A stretch of DNA of 64,000 nt from CAZSSH01 sp964609825 (GCA_964609825.1 CAZSSH010000010.1:62001-126000), one strand, 5' to 3'; shown: positions 30,946 to 39,394, counted from the first letter of the stretch. Notes: generated by a model not told the origin, from the sequence alone. Numbers and translations: made by a program.

Positions 30946-32970
30946 ATGAGTAAAAACATTGTTGGCAAATTATTCGCCGCCTGTATGATTTCGGCCGCCG
31001 CGACTGCTTGGGCGGAAACTCCGGCGACGGTTATCACCATTGATCCCGGCACTGTTGTCGGCAAAGTCAACCCCCTGATTTTCGGCAACAACATGGAGGC
31101 GGCCAACGGCAAAGACATTTTTGGCGACCGCGACACCAGCGATCCTGTGAACGGGCAGGGCGCATGGAATCCCGCATTGGGTCAGCCCGTCCCCGAGGTG
31201 GTTGCGGCGGCCAAGCAAATCAAACTCGCGATGCTGCGTTACCCCGGCGGGTGTCTCACCCACAACTTTGACTGGCATCAGGCGGTGGGGCCCAAGGATA
31301 AGCGCACCTATTTCAAGTTCGGCATTGATGAATATATTGAGCTTTGCCGGGCGATGGGGGCCGAGCCGTTGATGAATGTGAGCGAAATTTGCTCTCCTCA
31401 AGATGCCGCCGACTTGGTCGAGTACCTCAATATGCCCCCTGTGCCTCCGTATTTTTGGGCAATCAAACGTGCCGAGTGGGGGCACCCGGAGCCGTACGGT
31501 GTCCGCTACTTTGAGATGGCCAACGAGTCCGACCACGGCAATCACAAGGCCAAGCCCGCTTTGCGCCGCAGCGCCGGGGAGTATGCCCAGTGGTATCTTG
31601 ACTGCGCGGCCGCCATGCGGGCCAAGGACAACACTATTTTAATCGGCGGCCATGCCGGGACCGGTACCCCGGTGAGCGACCCATGGAATGCGACGGTATT
31701 GAAACTGGCCGGCAATGCGATGGATTACTTTGTCGTCCATACTTACGTGGTCGGCGGCGGCCCCGAGGATACGCGGGAGGCGATGCAGGCCTGTATGGCG
31801 GTTACCGATCAGGTGGTTGCCAAGCTGGCCGACTATCACCGGTTGATCGTCCAGGAGACCGGCAAGGACTTGCCTCTGGCGGTGACCGAGTTTAACGCCG
31901 GTTTCGTCCAGGAGAAACCGGTCCCATATCGTTTCACCTTTGGCGCGGCCTTGTTTTGCGCCGATTATATGCGTCAGATGCTCAAGCCTGAGACCAACGT
32001 CGCTTTTGCCAACTACTGGCAGTTTCTCAACGGCTACTGGGGATATCTGCGCACCAAAACCAACGGCGATCAAACCAAGGTCGAGACGCTGGCGGCTTAT
32101 CCCGTGTTTAAACTTATGGGGCAACACACCCTGACCAGTTTGATCGATTGTCAGGTCAGCAACGAGCCCAAGATTGAGTTCAGCGGCTGCAACGGCGCCT
32201 TGGGAACCAAAAAAGACTTCCAGTTGGAGGAGAAATTTGTCCGCAATGTGGATTTTAAACTGGGCAACGGCGGCGCCAAAAAGGGCTACTCCATTGAAGT
32301 CACCGGCCCCGACTCGTTTACGGTCAAGTTTGACCACTTTAACGGCGAAGCCTACTGGGAATTTGCCCCCTTTGACGTTAACAGCGCGATGGCTTATCAG
32401 GTCAGCTGCGACGTAAAGATCACCGCCGAGTCGGGCAGCGCCGCCCCCGGGATCGGTCTTGCCGACGCCCGCGGCTGGGCCGCCACCCACAGTGCCTGCG
32501 GGATTCAGGCATCCAGCGCCAAGTCGGACTGGACGCCTTTGCAAAGTACCTTAAACGCCCTGAGCACCGCCAAACAAATCAGCCTCGTGCTGCGGCTTTT
32601 GGACGGTCAGGACTTTACCGGCACGGCCGAGTACAAAAATATTAAAATCGCCGAAGTCTCGCGCAAAACCTTCCCGCCGTACTCGGCAGTCACGGCGATG
32701 GCGACCGTCGGCGACGACCCCTCAACCATCCAAGTGATTGTCATAAACAAAGATTTGGACAATGCTTTGCCAATTGAGGTAAAACTTCCCGGCATCGCCT
32801 CCGCCCGGCTGTGGACGGTGACCGCCCCCGATTTGGCAGCGATCAAGCACGGTCCCGACGGCGCTTTTGAGACGGTTTCCGGCGAAGCCGTGACCGGCAT
32901 TACCGACGCCGGGCTCAAGCTCACCATCCCGGCGCGCTCGATCAACGCATTGGAGATCAAATTAAAGTAG
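30946..32970 (+). CDS. Secreted GH51-like alpha-L-arabinofuranosidase
   Basis: The signal peptide ends near AWA-E24. The clan GH-A barrel has MLRYPGGCLTHNFDWHQAVG, the acid/base Glu194 in YFEMANESD and the nucleophile Glu315 in LAVTEFNAGF. After ~410 a CBM-like stretch precedes the C-terminal beta domain (ALEIKLK end). GAGGATC lies before the ATG. It should release arabinofuranose from arabinan or arabinoxylan outside the cytoplasm. It has its own control region and is divergent from the GntR operon, so a shared regulator is possible. Its 3' end is 3 nt from the convergent hemolysin-III gene. Confidence 0.88.
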   Translation: MSKNIVGKLFAACMISAAATAWAETPATVITIDPGTVVGKVNPLIFGNNMEAANGKDIFGDRDTSDPVNGQGAWNPALGQPVPEVVAAAKQIKLAMLRYPGGCLTHNFDWHQAVGPKDKRTYFKFGIDEYIELCRAMGAEPLMNVSEICSPQDAADLVEYLNMPPVPPYFWAIKRAEWGHPEPYGVRYFEMANESDHGNHKAKPALRRSAGEYAQWYLDCAAAMRAKDNTILIGGHAGTGTPVSDPWNATVLKLAGNAMDYFVVHTYVVGGGPEDTREAMQACMAVTDQVVAKLADYHRLIVQETGKDLPLAVTEFNAGFVQEKPVPYRFTFGAALFCADYMRQMLKPETNVAFANYWQFLNGYWGYLRTKTNGDQTKVETLAAYPVFKLMGQHTLTSLIDCQVSNEPKIEFSGCNGALGTKKDFQLEEKFVRNVDFKLGNGGAKKGYSIEVTGPDSFTVKFDHFNGEAYWEFAPFDVNSAMAYQVSCDVKITAESGSAAPGIGLADARGWAATHSACGIQASSAKSDWTPLQSTLNALSTAKQISLVLRLLDGQDFTGTAEYKNIKIAEVSRKTFPPYSAVTAMATVGDDPSTIQVIVINKDLDNALPIEVKLPGIASARLWTVTAPDLAAIKHGPDGAFETVSGEAVTGITDAGLKLTIPARSINALEIKLK

Positions 32971-32973
32971 GAT

Positions 32974-33624
32974 TTACAGCAGCGCCCAGACCATCAAAAA
33001 GTGGGAAATGGTGCCGCCCAGCACAAAAAAGTGCCAGATGAGATGAAAGTAGTTTTTTTCTTTGACAAAAAAGAAAATTCCGGCCGTGTAAAAGGCTCCG
33101 CCGGCAAGCAAAAAAATGATTGCCGGCGTATTCATGGAGCTGAAGAGCGTGCGGATGCATAAGATGCAGAGCCAACCCATGATCAAGTACAAATAAAGTG
33201 ACAGTCCGCCGCATTCTTTCATCGTAAAACACTTGACTGTGATCCCGATGGCGGCCAGCGACCAGACGGCGATCAAAATTCCCCAACCCCAGGCGCCGCC
33301 GACCGTCAACAGCATCAACGGCGTGTACGTCCCGGCGATCAAAAGATAAATCGAGCAGTAATCCAACCGTCGGAAAAAAAGTTTCCATCGGTCGTCGGTC
33401 GCCGCGTGGTACAAGGTGGATGACAGATACATTGCCAAGAGAGTAAAACCGTAAATGGAAACCGCCGAAATCGTCGATGCTCCTGCGCTGCTGGCAAAAA
33501 TGATCAGCGCAATCACTCCGGCGATGACCGCAAGACTGCCGAAGCCGTGGGTGACGGCGTTTAAAAACTCCTCTTGCGGGGTATAAAAATGGATGACTGC
33601 TTCGGCGGCCGCCGGCTTACGCAT
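32974..33624 (-). CDS. Hemolysin III (HlyIII/PAQR-like) membrane protein, copy A
   Basis: Seven hydrophobic segments and the family marks NAVTHGFGSLAVIAGV, YLSSTLYHA, DYCSIYLLIAGTYTP and the C-terminal HLIWHFFVLGGTISHF with metal-ligand His residues. The ATG at 33624 follows GGGAGG and overlaps the acyltransferase stop by 8 nt. The function of bacterial HlyIII proteins is poorly known; by relation to PAQR receptors, a lipid or ceramidase-like hydrolase is possible. A close paralogue lies at 35124. Confidence 0.9.
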   Translation of the reverse strand: MRKPAAAEAVIHFYTPQEEFLNAVTHGFGSLAVIAGVIALIIFASSAGASTISAVSIYGFTLLAMYLSSTLYHAATDDRWKLFFRRLDYCSIYLLIAGTYTPLMLLTVGGAWGWGILIAVWSLAAIGITVKCFTMKECGGLSLYLYLIMGWLCILCIRTLFSSMNTPAIIFLLAGGAFYTAGIFFFVKEKNYFHLIWHFFVLGGTISHFLMVWALL

Positions 33625-34417
33625 TTGCTTCGGCCTCCCGACACCATTTTTGGTGCCGTTGTCCGATAAATTCAACGATTTGGAGATGCTCCTCGCGACC
33701 GGTGCCCTGTATTTGGATCGGCGGTCCGAATTCCAGACGGATGTCGTTTTGCGGGCAGAGGGGACCGCATTCGCGGATCAGGCGGCCGAATTTCAAAAAG
33801 TCAGTTTTGAGCGCCAGCGGGATGATTTTGACATTGGCCCGTTTGGCCAGTTTGACAGCGACGGTGTTGAACCGCTCGGGTTGAAAGTCCGCGCAGCGGG
33901 CGGCCTCCGGAAAAATCAATACTGATTTACCGCTCTGCAGACGTTTTTCGCCTTGCTCCATGATGATTTTGAAGTCTTCGCGCGGGTTGATTTGCCCGAC
34001 GCCGATGGCGTCAATGGCGCGCATGGCCTGACGCATAAACGGCACGTCGAACAACCCTTGTTTGATCACAAAAGTAAAATCCTGCCGCGGTGAAATAATC
34101 GCATTTAAAATGATCGTTTCCACTGCGCTCATGTGGTTGCCCGCAATCACGAACGGGCCCGGTCCGGTGCTCAGATGCTCCATGCCGCTGACGTGGATTT
34201 TGGCGCCGCAGCGCTCCAGAATATCGGCGTTTTTGACGCTGAATCCGGCTTGATTGGCGCGGTCGAAGCGGCCTTGTTTGCTGCATTTGCCGATTTGGTA
34301 AAAGTTGTAATAAATCTGAAAGTAAAAATTGTATCGGAAGTTGCCCGACCATCTCGCCCACCGGTCGCGGCGGTCATGCGGAGTGTCGTAAGTGTTTCCC
34401 GAAAAATCAGGGAGCAT
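33617..34417 (-). CDS. PlsC-family 1-acylglycerol-3-phosphate acyltransferase-like protein
   Basis: A phospholipid acyltransferase fold of 266 residues. The catalytic block reads AGNHMSAVET (His95, Glu100), an HX4E rather than the usual HX4D. The second block, VLIFPEAARC, stands for the common FPEGTRS. Lys-rich VKLAKRANVKIIPLALKT follows as expected. It may transfer an unusual acyl chain or use an unusual acceptor. CAGGT precedes the ATG. It overlaps hemolysin III copy A, forming a two-gene lipid-related operon. Confidence 0.82.
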   Translation of the reverse strand: MLPDFSGNTYDTPHDRRDRWARWSGNFRYNFYFQIYYNFYQIGKCSKQGRFDRANQAGFSVKNADILERCGAKIHVSGMEHLSTGPGPFVIAGNHMSAVETIILNAIISPRQDFTFVIKQGLFDVPFMRQAMRAIDAIGVGQINPREDFKIIMEQGEKRLQSGKSVLIFPEAARCADFQPERFNTVAVKLAKRANVKIIPLALKTDFLKFGRLIRECGPLCPQNDIRLEFGPPIQIQGTGREEHLQIVEFIGQRHQKWCREAEANA

Positions 34418-34442
34418 TATTTTTTACCTGAAATTAAAAGTT

Positions 34443-34473
34443 AAAAAAACGGAAACGCGTTGTGCATTTCCGT
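34443..34473 (-). terminator. Terminator of the RRM-protein gene
   Basis: Minus strand ACGGAAA (34473-34467) pairs with TTTCCGT (34455-34449) over an 11-nt loop and is followed by seven T (34449-34443), 16 nt after the stop of the RRM gene. Confidence 0.88.
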
Positions 34474-34488
34474 TTTCGTGTGGCTGGA

Positions 34489-34779
34489 TTACCAACGGCC
34501 GCCGCGGCTGCCGCTGTTGCTGCGGGCAGGGCGATCTTCTTTGGGGCGGGCCTCATTGACGACAATGGCGCGGTCGCCGAACTGGGTGCCGTTAAGCCCC
34601 TCGATGGCGGCTTTGCCCTCATTGGCGCTGCTCATTTCGACAAAACCGAATCCCTTGGCGCGGCCGGTGTCGCGGTCGGTGATCAAGCTGACGGTGTTGA
34701 CAGTGCCGTATTCGCTGAAAGCGGTGCGGATTTCGGACTCAGTGGAGTTAAATGACAGATTTCCCACGTATAATTTCAT
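34489..34779 (-). CDS. Single-RRM RNA-binding protein
   Basis: A 96-residue protein with RNP2 LYVGNL (residues 3-8) and RNP1 KGFGFVEM (42-49), then a short Arg/Gly/Ser-rich tail (SNSGSRGGRW). Such glycine-rich RRM proteins occur in cyanobacteria and PVC bacteria and often respond to cold. The ATG at 34779 follows AAGGAAG by 6 nt. A leader of about 245 nt with alternative hairpins separates it from its promoter at 35031-35059. Confidence 0.92.
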   Translation of the reverse strand: MKLYVGNLSFNSTESEIRTAFSEYGTVNTVSLITDRDTGRAKGFGFVEMSSANEGKAAIEGLNGTQFGDRAIVVNEARPKEDRPARSNSGSRGGRW

Positions 34780-35024
34780 GGTGACTTCCTTTCGCGGCTT
34801 TGGCCGCATGGTTCAAGCGAGACAAACGTATTCGATTTTGCGGTCTGAACTTTGCCGGAAAGAAAGTGAAAAAAGCAATTTGCTTTTTACAAGACGATCA
34901 AGAAAATTAATCAAACTTCATTGCTTTACGCAACGATAACCGAGCAGAATATCCAACGAAAAAAGACTGTTTACCAAAACAACCGTCATTTTGACGGCTG
35001 CCGTCGTCCGCTTTTCGCTGCTCT
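34780..35024 (-). promoter_or_regulatory. Long structured 5' leader of the RRM gene
   Basis: If transcription starts near 35024, the leader is ~245 nt. It holds CCGTCA-TTT-TGACGG (34983-34997) and GACGG-CTG-CCGTC (34993-35005), which share GACGG and so exclude one another. A third stem AAAAAGCAA/TTGCTTTTT (34870-34888) follows. This could be a temperature or autoregulatory switch. Function is inferred. I see no protein gene in this stretch. Confidence 0.45.
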
Positions 35025-35030
35025 CTTGTT

Positions 35031-35059
35031 AAGATATCATGCCAAGGTGGCAAATACAA
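35031..35059 (-). promoter_or_regulatory. Promoter of the RRM gene
   Basis: Minus strand TTGTAT (35059-35054), 17 nt and TATCTT (35036-35031). The spacer end GGCATGA and the flanks are almost the same as those of the promoter at 35803-35831. Confidence 0.55.
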
Positions 35060-35123
35060 ATCAAAAGTCGAAAATAAGTCGTAAATCGTTAATTTTATTG
35101 AAAATACGGAGGCGATCATCGGC

Positions 35124-35759
35124 TTACAGCAGCAGCCAAACCATAAAAAAGTGGGAAATGGTGCCGCCCAGCACAAACAAATGCCAGACGGCATGGGCAT
35201 ACGGGCGGCGGTTGATGTAAAACAATACCCCGGAGGTGTAAAACACGCCGCCGGTGATCAATAAAACGATGGCCGGGGTGCTTAAATTGGCAAAAATTTG
35301 GCGGATGCACAACAAGCAGAGCCAGCCCATGATCAAGTAGAGAACAAGCGATATTTTTTTGAATTTGGTCACGGTAAAACACTTGACGGCGATCCCGATG
35401 AGGGCCAGTGACCAGACCGCGATCAACATCCAACGTCCCCAATTTCCGCCGACCGCCAGCAGCATCAAGGGGGTATAGGTGCCCGCGATCAAAAGGTAAA
35501 TCGAGCAGTGGTCGGCGCGGCGGAGCAGCCGTTTTTGCAGTTCATTGGCGGCGGCGTGATAAAGCGAGGAGGCTAGATACATCATTAACAAAGTAACGCC
35601 GTAAATGCCGACCGCCCAAACTGCCGTTGTTCCTTGACCGGCCGCCAAAATGACCAAGGGGATGACCCCCGCAATCACCGCCAAGCCGCCCAACCCGTGG
35701 GAGACCGTGTTTAAAAACTCTTCGCTTTTGGAATATTTTTTTGGGGATGAATTCATCAT
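35124..35759 (-). CDS. Hemolysin III (HlyIII/PAQR-like) membrane protein, copy B
   Basis: Clearly a paralogue of copy A: NTVSHGLGGLAVIAGV, DHCSIYLLIAGTYTPLMLL, YLIMGWLCLLCIRQIF and HAVWHLFVLGGTISHFFMVW align nearly residue for residue. A 32-nt stretch near the 3' ends (35146-35177 and 32996-33027) is identical in DNA, which suggests recent duplication or gene conversion. The start at 35759 has only a weak GAGAG; a second Met follows at 35756. It has its own promoter at 35803-35831. Confidence 0.9.
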   Translation of the reverse strand: MMNSSPKKYSKSEEFLNTVSHGLGGLAVIAGVIPLVILAAGQGTTAVWAVGIYGVTLLMMYLASSLYHAAANELQKRLLRRADHCSIYLLIAGTYTPLMLLAVGGNWGRWMLIAVWSLALIGIAVKCFTVTKFKKISLVLYLIMGWLCLLCIRQIFANLSTPAIVLLITGGVFYTSGVLFYINRRPYAHAVWHLFVLGGTISHFFMVWLLL

Positions 35760-35802
35760 ATACTCTCTGAGCTTTGCCGAGCGGACGTTGTATTGTCTTA
35801 CT

Positions 35803-35831
35803 AAGATATCATGCCTGAGACACAAATACAA
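35803..35831 (-). promoter_or_regulatory. Promoter of hemolysin III copy B
   Basis: Minus strand TTGTAT (35831-35826), 17 nt and TATCTT (35808-35803). It matches the RRM-gene promoter over both boxes and much of the spacer. Confidence 0.55.
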
Positions 35832-35894
35832 ATCGCTCCCTCAAAAAACAAATCGCTGATCGTCGTACCGCCGCCTGATGCGTCGGTGTTTTTT

Positions 35895-37034
35895 TTAGGA
35901 GCGGATGATTGCTTTGGCCCGTTCAAACATTTCGCTGATTTGCCGGGCGTCGTACCGGGTACGGTCGGCACCGATTTGCATACATTGTCCCAGTGATTGA
36001 AATTGATAGGCAACGCGTTGGCGAAATTGGCGGGCGATTTGCACATAATCTTGGAGTTGGTCAAATGAATACCAGTCATTGCGGGACTGTACGACCGTGG
36101 GACGGGTAAGCATCGGCATAAAGTCGGCGGCGTTGATTTGCGAAAAATGCACCCCGCGGATAATATCGGTTTTTTGGATCAGCGGAACTTGATGTGCCGG
36201 ATTGCCGCAGGAGTGCAGCAAAATCGGGCCGAACTCATCGGCAATCCGCCGGTATATCGGCAACGTGAGCTCAAAACAATCCGGCCCGATGGTGGCAATG
36301 ATGTCTTCGCCGATTCCGATCCCGGTCCCGTCGGGGCGATGTGTATAGCTCATGGCAAAGTTGAATTGCGCCAGATTTCCCAAAATTTTTTGCTGCCGTC
36401 TGATGTACCAAATGTAGGCGTCCAATATATGATTGAGCGTGTGAATCAGCATCGCCGGGTCGTCCAGCATTGCCATGTAAAAGCAGCTGCTGTCACACAT
36501 GCAGCTCAATGTCTCCATCGGCCCCTGCGGCGTGTGGATATTGACGGCGATCCGGCCTTCGGTTTCTTCGGCAAAAAACTGCAATGTATCAAAGACCATC
36601 CCGGCATAGCCGTGCGGTTGCTCCGGGACAAACGGCGGCAGGCTGGCAATTTCTGACGGAGTCTGTAAAAACGGGCGGATCAAATAAAGATTGTTTTCGC
36701 AGATGGTTTGGCCGCCAAAGGTTTCGGCGAGGATATATGCTCCCGCGTCCAGATGCAGTACCGGAAGGTAATCGTCATCAATGTCGCTCAATGCCAAAAT
36801 ATCATTGAGTTTGGTTTCCAAAAGCTGCTGCCGCTCCGCCAAGGTGGCCATGCCCGGGTGCCGGGCGCCGTCGATGTCGCGCCCGCGGTGCAAAACAATC
36901 GGCGGCTCTTCGAAAGGATGCTCTAAATCCCATAAGAGTGTCCATTTGCGTTTGGCGCGGGCAATGCGCTCTGCCGGATACTTTTCGTCAATGCGGTCCA
37001 ACAGCGCTGCAATTCGCCGGTGATATGAAGTCAT
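35895..37034 (-). CDS. Uroporphyrinogen decarboxylase-like (URO-D superfamily) protein
   Basis: A TIM-barrel protein of 379 residues from the URO-D superfamily, which includes heme UroD and many corrinoid or cobalamin methyltransferases (MtbA, CmuA). The motif LLHSCGNPAHQ (about residue 273) carries His and Cys typical of the zinc-binding methyltransferase-type members. FNFAMSYTHRPDGTGIGIGEDI lies ahead of it. AAGGAGT precedes the ATG at 37034. No corrinoid protein or methyltransferase partner is adjacent, so the substrate is unknown. Related proteins are numerous in Lentisphaerota. Confidence 0.75.
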   Translation of the reverse strand: MTSYHRRIAALLDRIDEKYPAERIARAKRKWTLLWDLEHPFEEPPIVLHRGRDIDGARHPGMATLAERQQLLETKLNDILALSDIDDDYLPVLHLDAGAYILAETFGGQTICENNLYLIRPFLQTPSEIASLPPFVPEQPHGYAGMVFDTLQFFAEETEGRIAVNIHTPQGPMETLSCMCDSSCFYMAMLDDPAMLIHTLNHILDAYIWYIRRQQKILGNLAQFNFAMSYTHRPDGTGIGIGEDIIATIGPDCFELTLPIYRRIADEFGPILLHSCGNPAHQVPLIQKTDIIRGVHFSQINAADFMPMLTRPTVVQSRNDWYSFDQLQDYVQIARQFRQRVAYQFQSLGQCMQIGADRTRYDARQISEMFERAKAIIRS

Positions 37035-37058
37035 TTTTGTACTCCTTGCTCTCAACAA

Positions 37059-37087
37059 AATATATTTTCGGCCAAGCTTTTTTGAAA
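37059..37087 (-). promoter_or_regulatory. Possible promoter of the URO-D-like gene
   Basis: Minus strand TTTCAA (37087-37082), 17 nt and TATATT (37064-37059). The -35 is weak. The leader is about 18 nt. Confidence 0.35.
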
Positions 37088-37424
37088 TTACTTCGTGCTC
37101 AGTCACCGGTCGGTTTGTTTGCTTCTCCATTCGGCCTCTCGGGGGGTAGAAATATCAAGTATCGCATAATTCTCACGGGACGGTTGCCGGTCGGCGCTGT
37201 CAGGAAATTTTATATATTTAAATTAAACTTAAAAAATATAAAATACTTCCTGTTTATTGATAAAAATTGCTCTCTATTAATTTCGATCAGTTATTATACT
37301 GTTTCTCCATATTTCAATATGGATGTTGAAAATTAATGTTATTTTTTTATTTTATGGAATTTAATTTTCCTGATAAAAAATGGAGTTCAATATTTTAGTT
37401 CTTGAAATACGACAATCATTTAGT
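37088..37424. other. AT-rich intergenic region with inverted repeats
   Basis: No gene is seen. A 52-nt dyad lies at 37201-37252 (CAGGAA ... TTCCTG outside, TTTATATATTT against AAAAAATATAAA inside), and a perfect 7-bp hairpin CCATATT-TC-AATATGG at 37307-37322. The sequence is much more AT-rich than the genes around it. The dyad may be a regulator site or remnant of a small mobile repeat. Confidence 0.45.
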
Positions 37425-39281
37425 TTAGGAACATCCGCTGATTCGCGGGGGGAGATATTCATTATCGGTGCCGTCACTGTCGGTGATGCTGAGGACTTGG
37501 CCGGGGCCGCGCAGGGAGTTGCCGAGGATGATCTCGTCGGCCCGGGCGAGGTCATCGACGGTCAGGATTGCCTCCAAGGCGGTTTGCTTGCCGCGCCAGA
37601 TGCCCGGCAGCAAGCCGCAGCTCAGGGCTGGGGTAAACCAAAGGTCGCCCCGGCGCAACAGTAAATTGGAGATCGACCCCTCGGTCAATTCCCCTTTTTG
37701 ATTGGTGAAAATGACTTCGTCAAAACCGGCTTGCCGGGCTTGCAGCAATTGCTGATTGTAAAACATGCGGTGCGTCGTTTTGTGGTACAAAAAGACATCG
37801 TTGCTGTCGGTCGGGAGCGCGGACAAAAGCACCTTGAGCCTGGTCTTGCTCCAATCGGGGGTGCGGGGCGGGCTGAACTCAACTTTAACTTCGCCATTGG
37901 CCGACAAGGTGAATTTGACGCAGCAGTCAAGAGCGCACTCCGGATCCTTTTGGATTTGGGGCAAAAGTGCCGCCAGCGCCGCCGTGATTTTTGTTTCGTC
38001 GCACGGGCGGCCGAAATACCGCTGGCTTGTCGTTGCCCGCTTGATGTGCTCTTTTAGGTCGCAGTACCCCGCTTGAGCGGTATAACGCATGGTTTCAAAG
38101 ACTTCAAATTTGGGCGGCGTCGCGGTGGCAAAGCGTGCTTTGAGCAACGCCTCCTGCCACTCCGACATGGCGGTCGAGCCCACGGTAATGCCGCCGCCGA
38201 CACCGCACTCGGTATGGTCGGTAAAACACAGGAGCGTCCGGATTGCCACGTTAAACCGGAGCGAGCGGTCGGGAAACACGCAGCCGATGATACCGGTATA
38301 GAGCTGCCGGGGGCTGACCTCGGTATCGTTTATGATCTCCATCGCCCGGATTTTGGGTGCGCCGGTAATCGATGCCGGGGGAAAGGTCGCCTGTAATATT
38401 TGAAACAATGTCTTGTGTGCTGTCAACTCGCCGTGGACGGTGCTGATCAACTGGTGGACGCTTGAGTAGGTATCAACGTGAAACAACGGCTCGACCGTCA
38501 CCGAGCCGGGTCGGCAGATGCGCCCCAGGTCATTGCGCACCATGTCGGTGATCATCAAGTTTTCGGCCAGGTTTTTTGGGTCGCATGCCAACTCGGCGGC
38601 GACGGTGCGGTCCGCATCCGGCAGCGGGGCGCGCTTGGCTGTTCCTTTCATCGGCGAACTGGTAACGTGTTTGCCGTCCAATCTCTCCAAAAAGAGTTCG
38701 GGTGAAACCGATAAAATGCGGCAATTTCCCCATAAATTTAAATAGGCCGGGTAGGGCACCTGATGACGTGTGGCGAGCGCCAAAAAACGTTTGGCCGGGT
38801 CGGCCTCGGCGTCGCCGCGCAACCTCAAAGTCAAATTGGCCTGATAAATGTCTCCCGCCCTGAGATGGGACTGGATCAAGGAAAATTGTTGTTGATACTC
38901 CGCAAAATTGATTTGGGGCGTCAACTTTAACGGCGATAATTCGTCATCAATTTCGGGAATCTCGATGATTTGCGGCGGGTGATCGTAAACCGCCAAAGTG
39001 AGCAGTGGGAAATCACCGGCGGTATCGGTTTGCATTGCCGGGTCAAAAGCGGCGGCCGCCTCATAGGCGACGGCAAGGACCAGGTAATTGCCCGCGTCAA
39101 GCAATCTTTCCGCCTTGTCCAAGAGGGGTTTTACCTCGTCAAGATTGAAAACATGGTAAACCGCCGCCGGCGTGTCAAAACAGCCCGGCCTTTCGCCGGA
39201 AGTCTGGCCGGGTAACGTCAAAAGCGCGGTGCCGGATTTTTGCATGAGCTCCGGCAAATTTTGGCAATCGCAATCAGTCAT
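37425..39281 (-). CDS. pabBC: Aminodeoxychorismate synthase component I / 4-amino-4-deoxychorismate lyase fusion
   Basis: Makes p-aminobenzoate for folate. Residues 1-~390 are a chorismate-binding PabB domain (MKGTAKRAPL, NLMITDMVRNDLGRI, PPASITGAPKIRAMEII, GIIGCVF, FNVAIRTL). From ~400 a class-IV aminotransferase-fold PabC domain follows (FEVFETMRY, LYHKTTHR with the PLP lysine, KGELTEGSISNLLL, LLPGIWRG). The bifunctional fusion is known in other bacteria. The ATG at 39281 lacks a Shine-Dalgarno, and a TATATT box ends only 6 nt before it, so the mRNA may be leaderless. The upstream frame extension to 39782 overlaps the divergent gene and is not used. Confidence 0.92.
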   Translation of the reverse strand: MTDCDCQNLPELMQKSGTALLTLPGQTSGERPGCFDTPAAVYHVFNLDEVKPLLDKAERLLDAGNYLVLAVAYEAAAAFDPAMQTDTAGDFPLLTLAVYDHPPQIIEIPEIDDELSPLKLTPQINFAEYQQQFSLIQSHLRAGDIYQANLTLRLRGDAEADPAKRFLALATRHQVPYPAYLNLWGNCRILSVSPELFLERLDGKHVTSSPMKGTAKRAPLPDADRTVAAELACDPKNLAENLMITDMVRNDLGRICRPGSVTVEPLFHVDTYSSVHQLISTVHGELTAHKTLFQILQATFPPASITGAPKIRAMEIINDTEVSPRQLYTGIIGCVFPDRSLRFNVAIRTLLCFTDHTECGVGGGITVGSTAMSEWQEALLKARFATATPPKFEVFETMRYTAQAGYCDLKEHIKRATTSQRYFGRPCDETKITAALAALLPQIQKDPECALDCCVKFTLSANGEVKVEFSPPRTPDWSKTRLKVLLSALPTDSNDVFLYHKTTHRMFYNQQLLQARQAGFDEVIFTNQKGELTEGSISNLLLRRGDLWFTPALSCGLLPGIWRGKQTALEAILTVDDLARADEIILGNSLRGPGQVLSITDSDGTDNEYLPPRISGCS

Positions 39282-39287
39282 AATGAT

Positions 39288-39293
39288 AATATA
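39288..39293 (-). promoter_or_regulatory. -10 element of the pabBC gene (possible leaderless transcript)
   Basis: Minus strand TGC-TATATT is an extended -10. With the usual 6-7 nt to +1, transcription would begin at the A of the ATG (39281). The -35 region (CTGGCA or TGGCAA) is weak. Confidence 0.45.
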
Positions 39294-39366
39294 GCACCGG
39301 ATACACTCTTTTGCCAGTTGAAAACAAAGGACAAAAACAAAATCACAATAATCTCTACTGTTTTGA

Positions 39367-39394
39367 TTGTATTTTTTGATTTTTGTGTTATATT
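39367..39394 (+). promoter_or_regulatory. Promoter of the cystathionine synthase/lyase gene
   Basis: TTGTAT (39367-39372), 16 nt and TATATT (39389-39394) with TG one base before (extended -10). The leader is about 60 nt. Confidence 0.5.

Noticed and set aside
31639..32544. 301-codon minus-strand frame opposite the GH51 gene
   Set aside because: Antisense shadow of a gene with signal peptide and both catalytic Glu residues.
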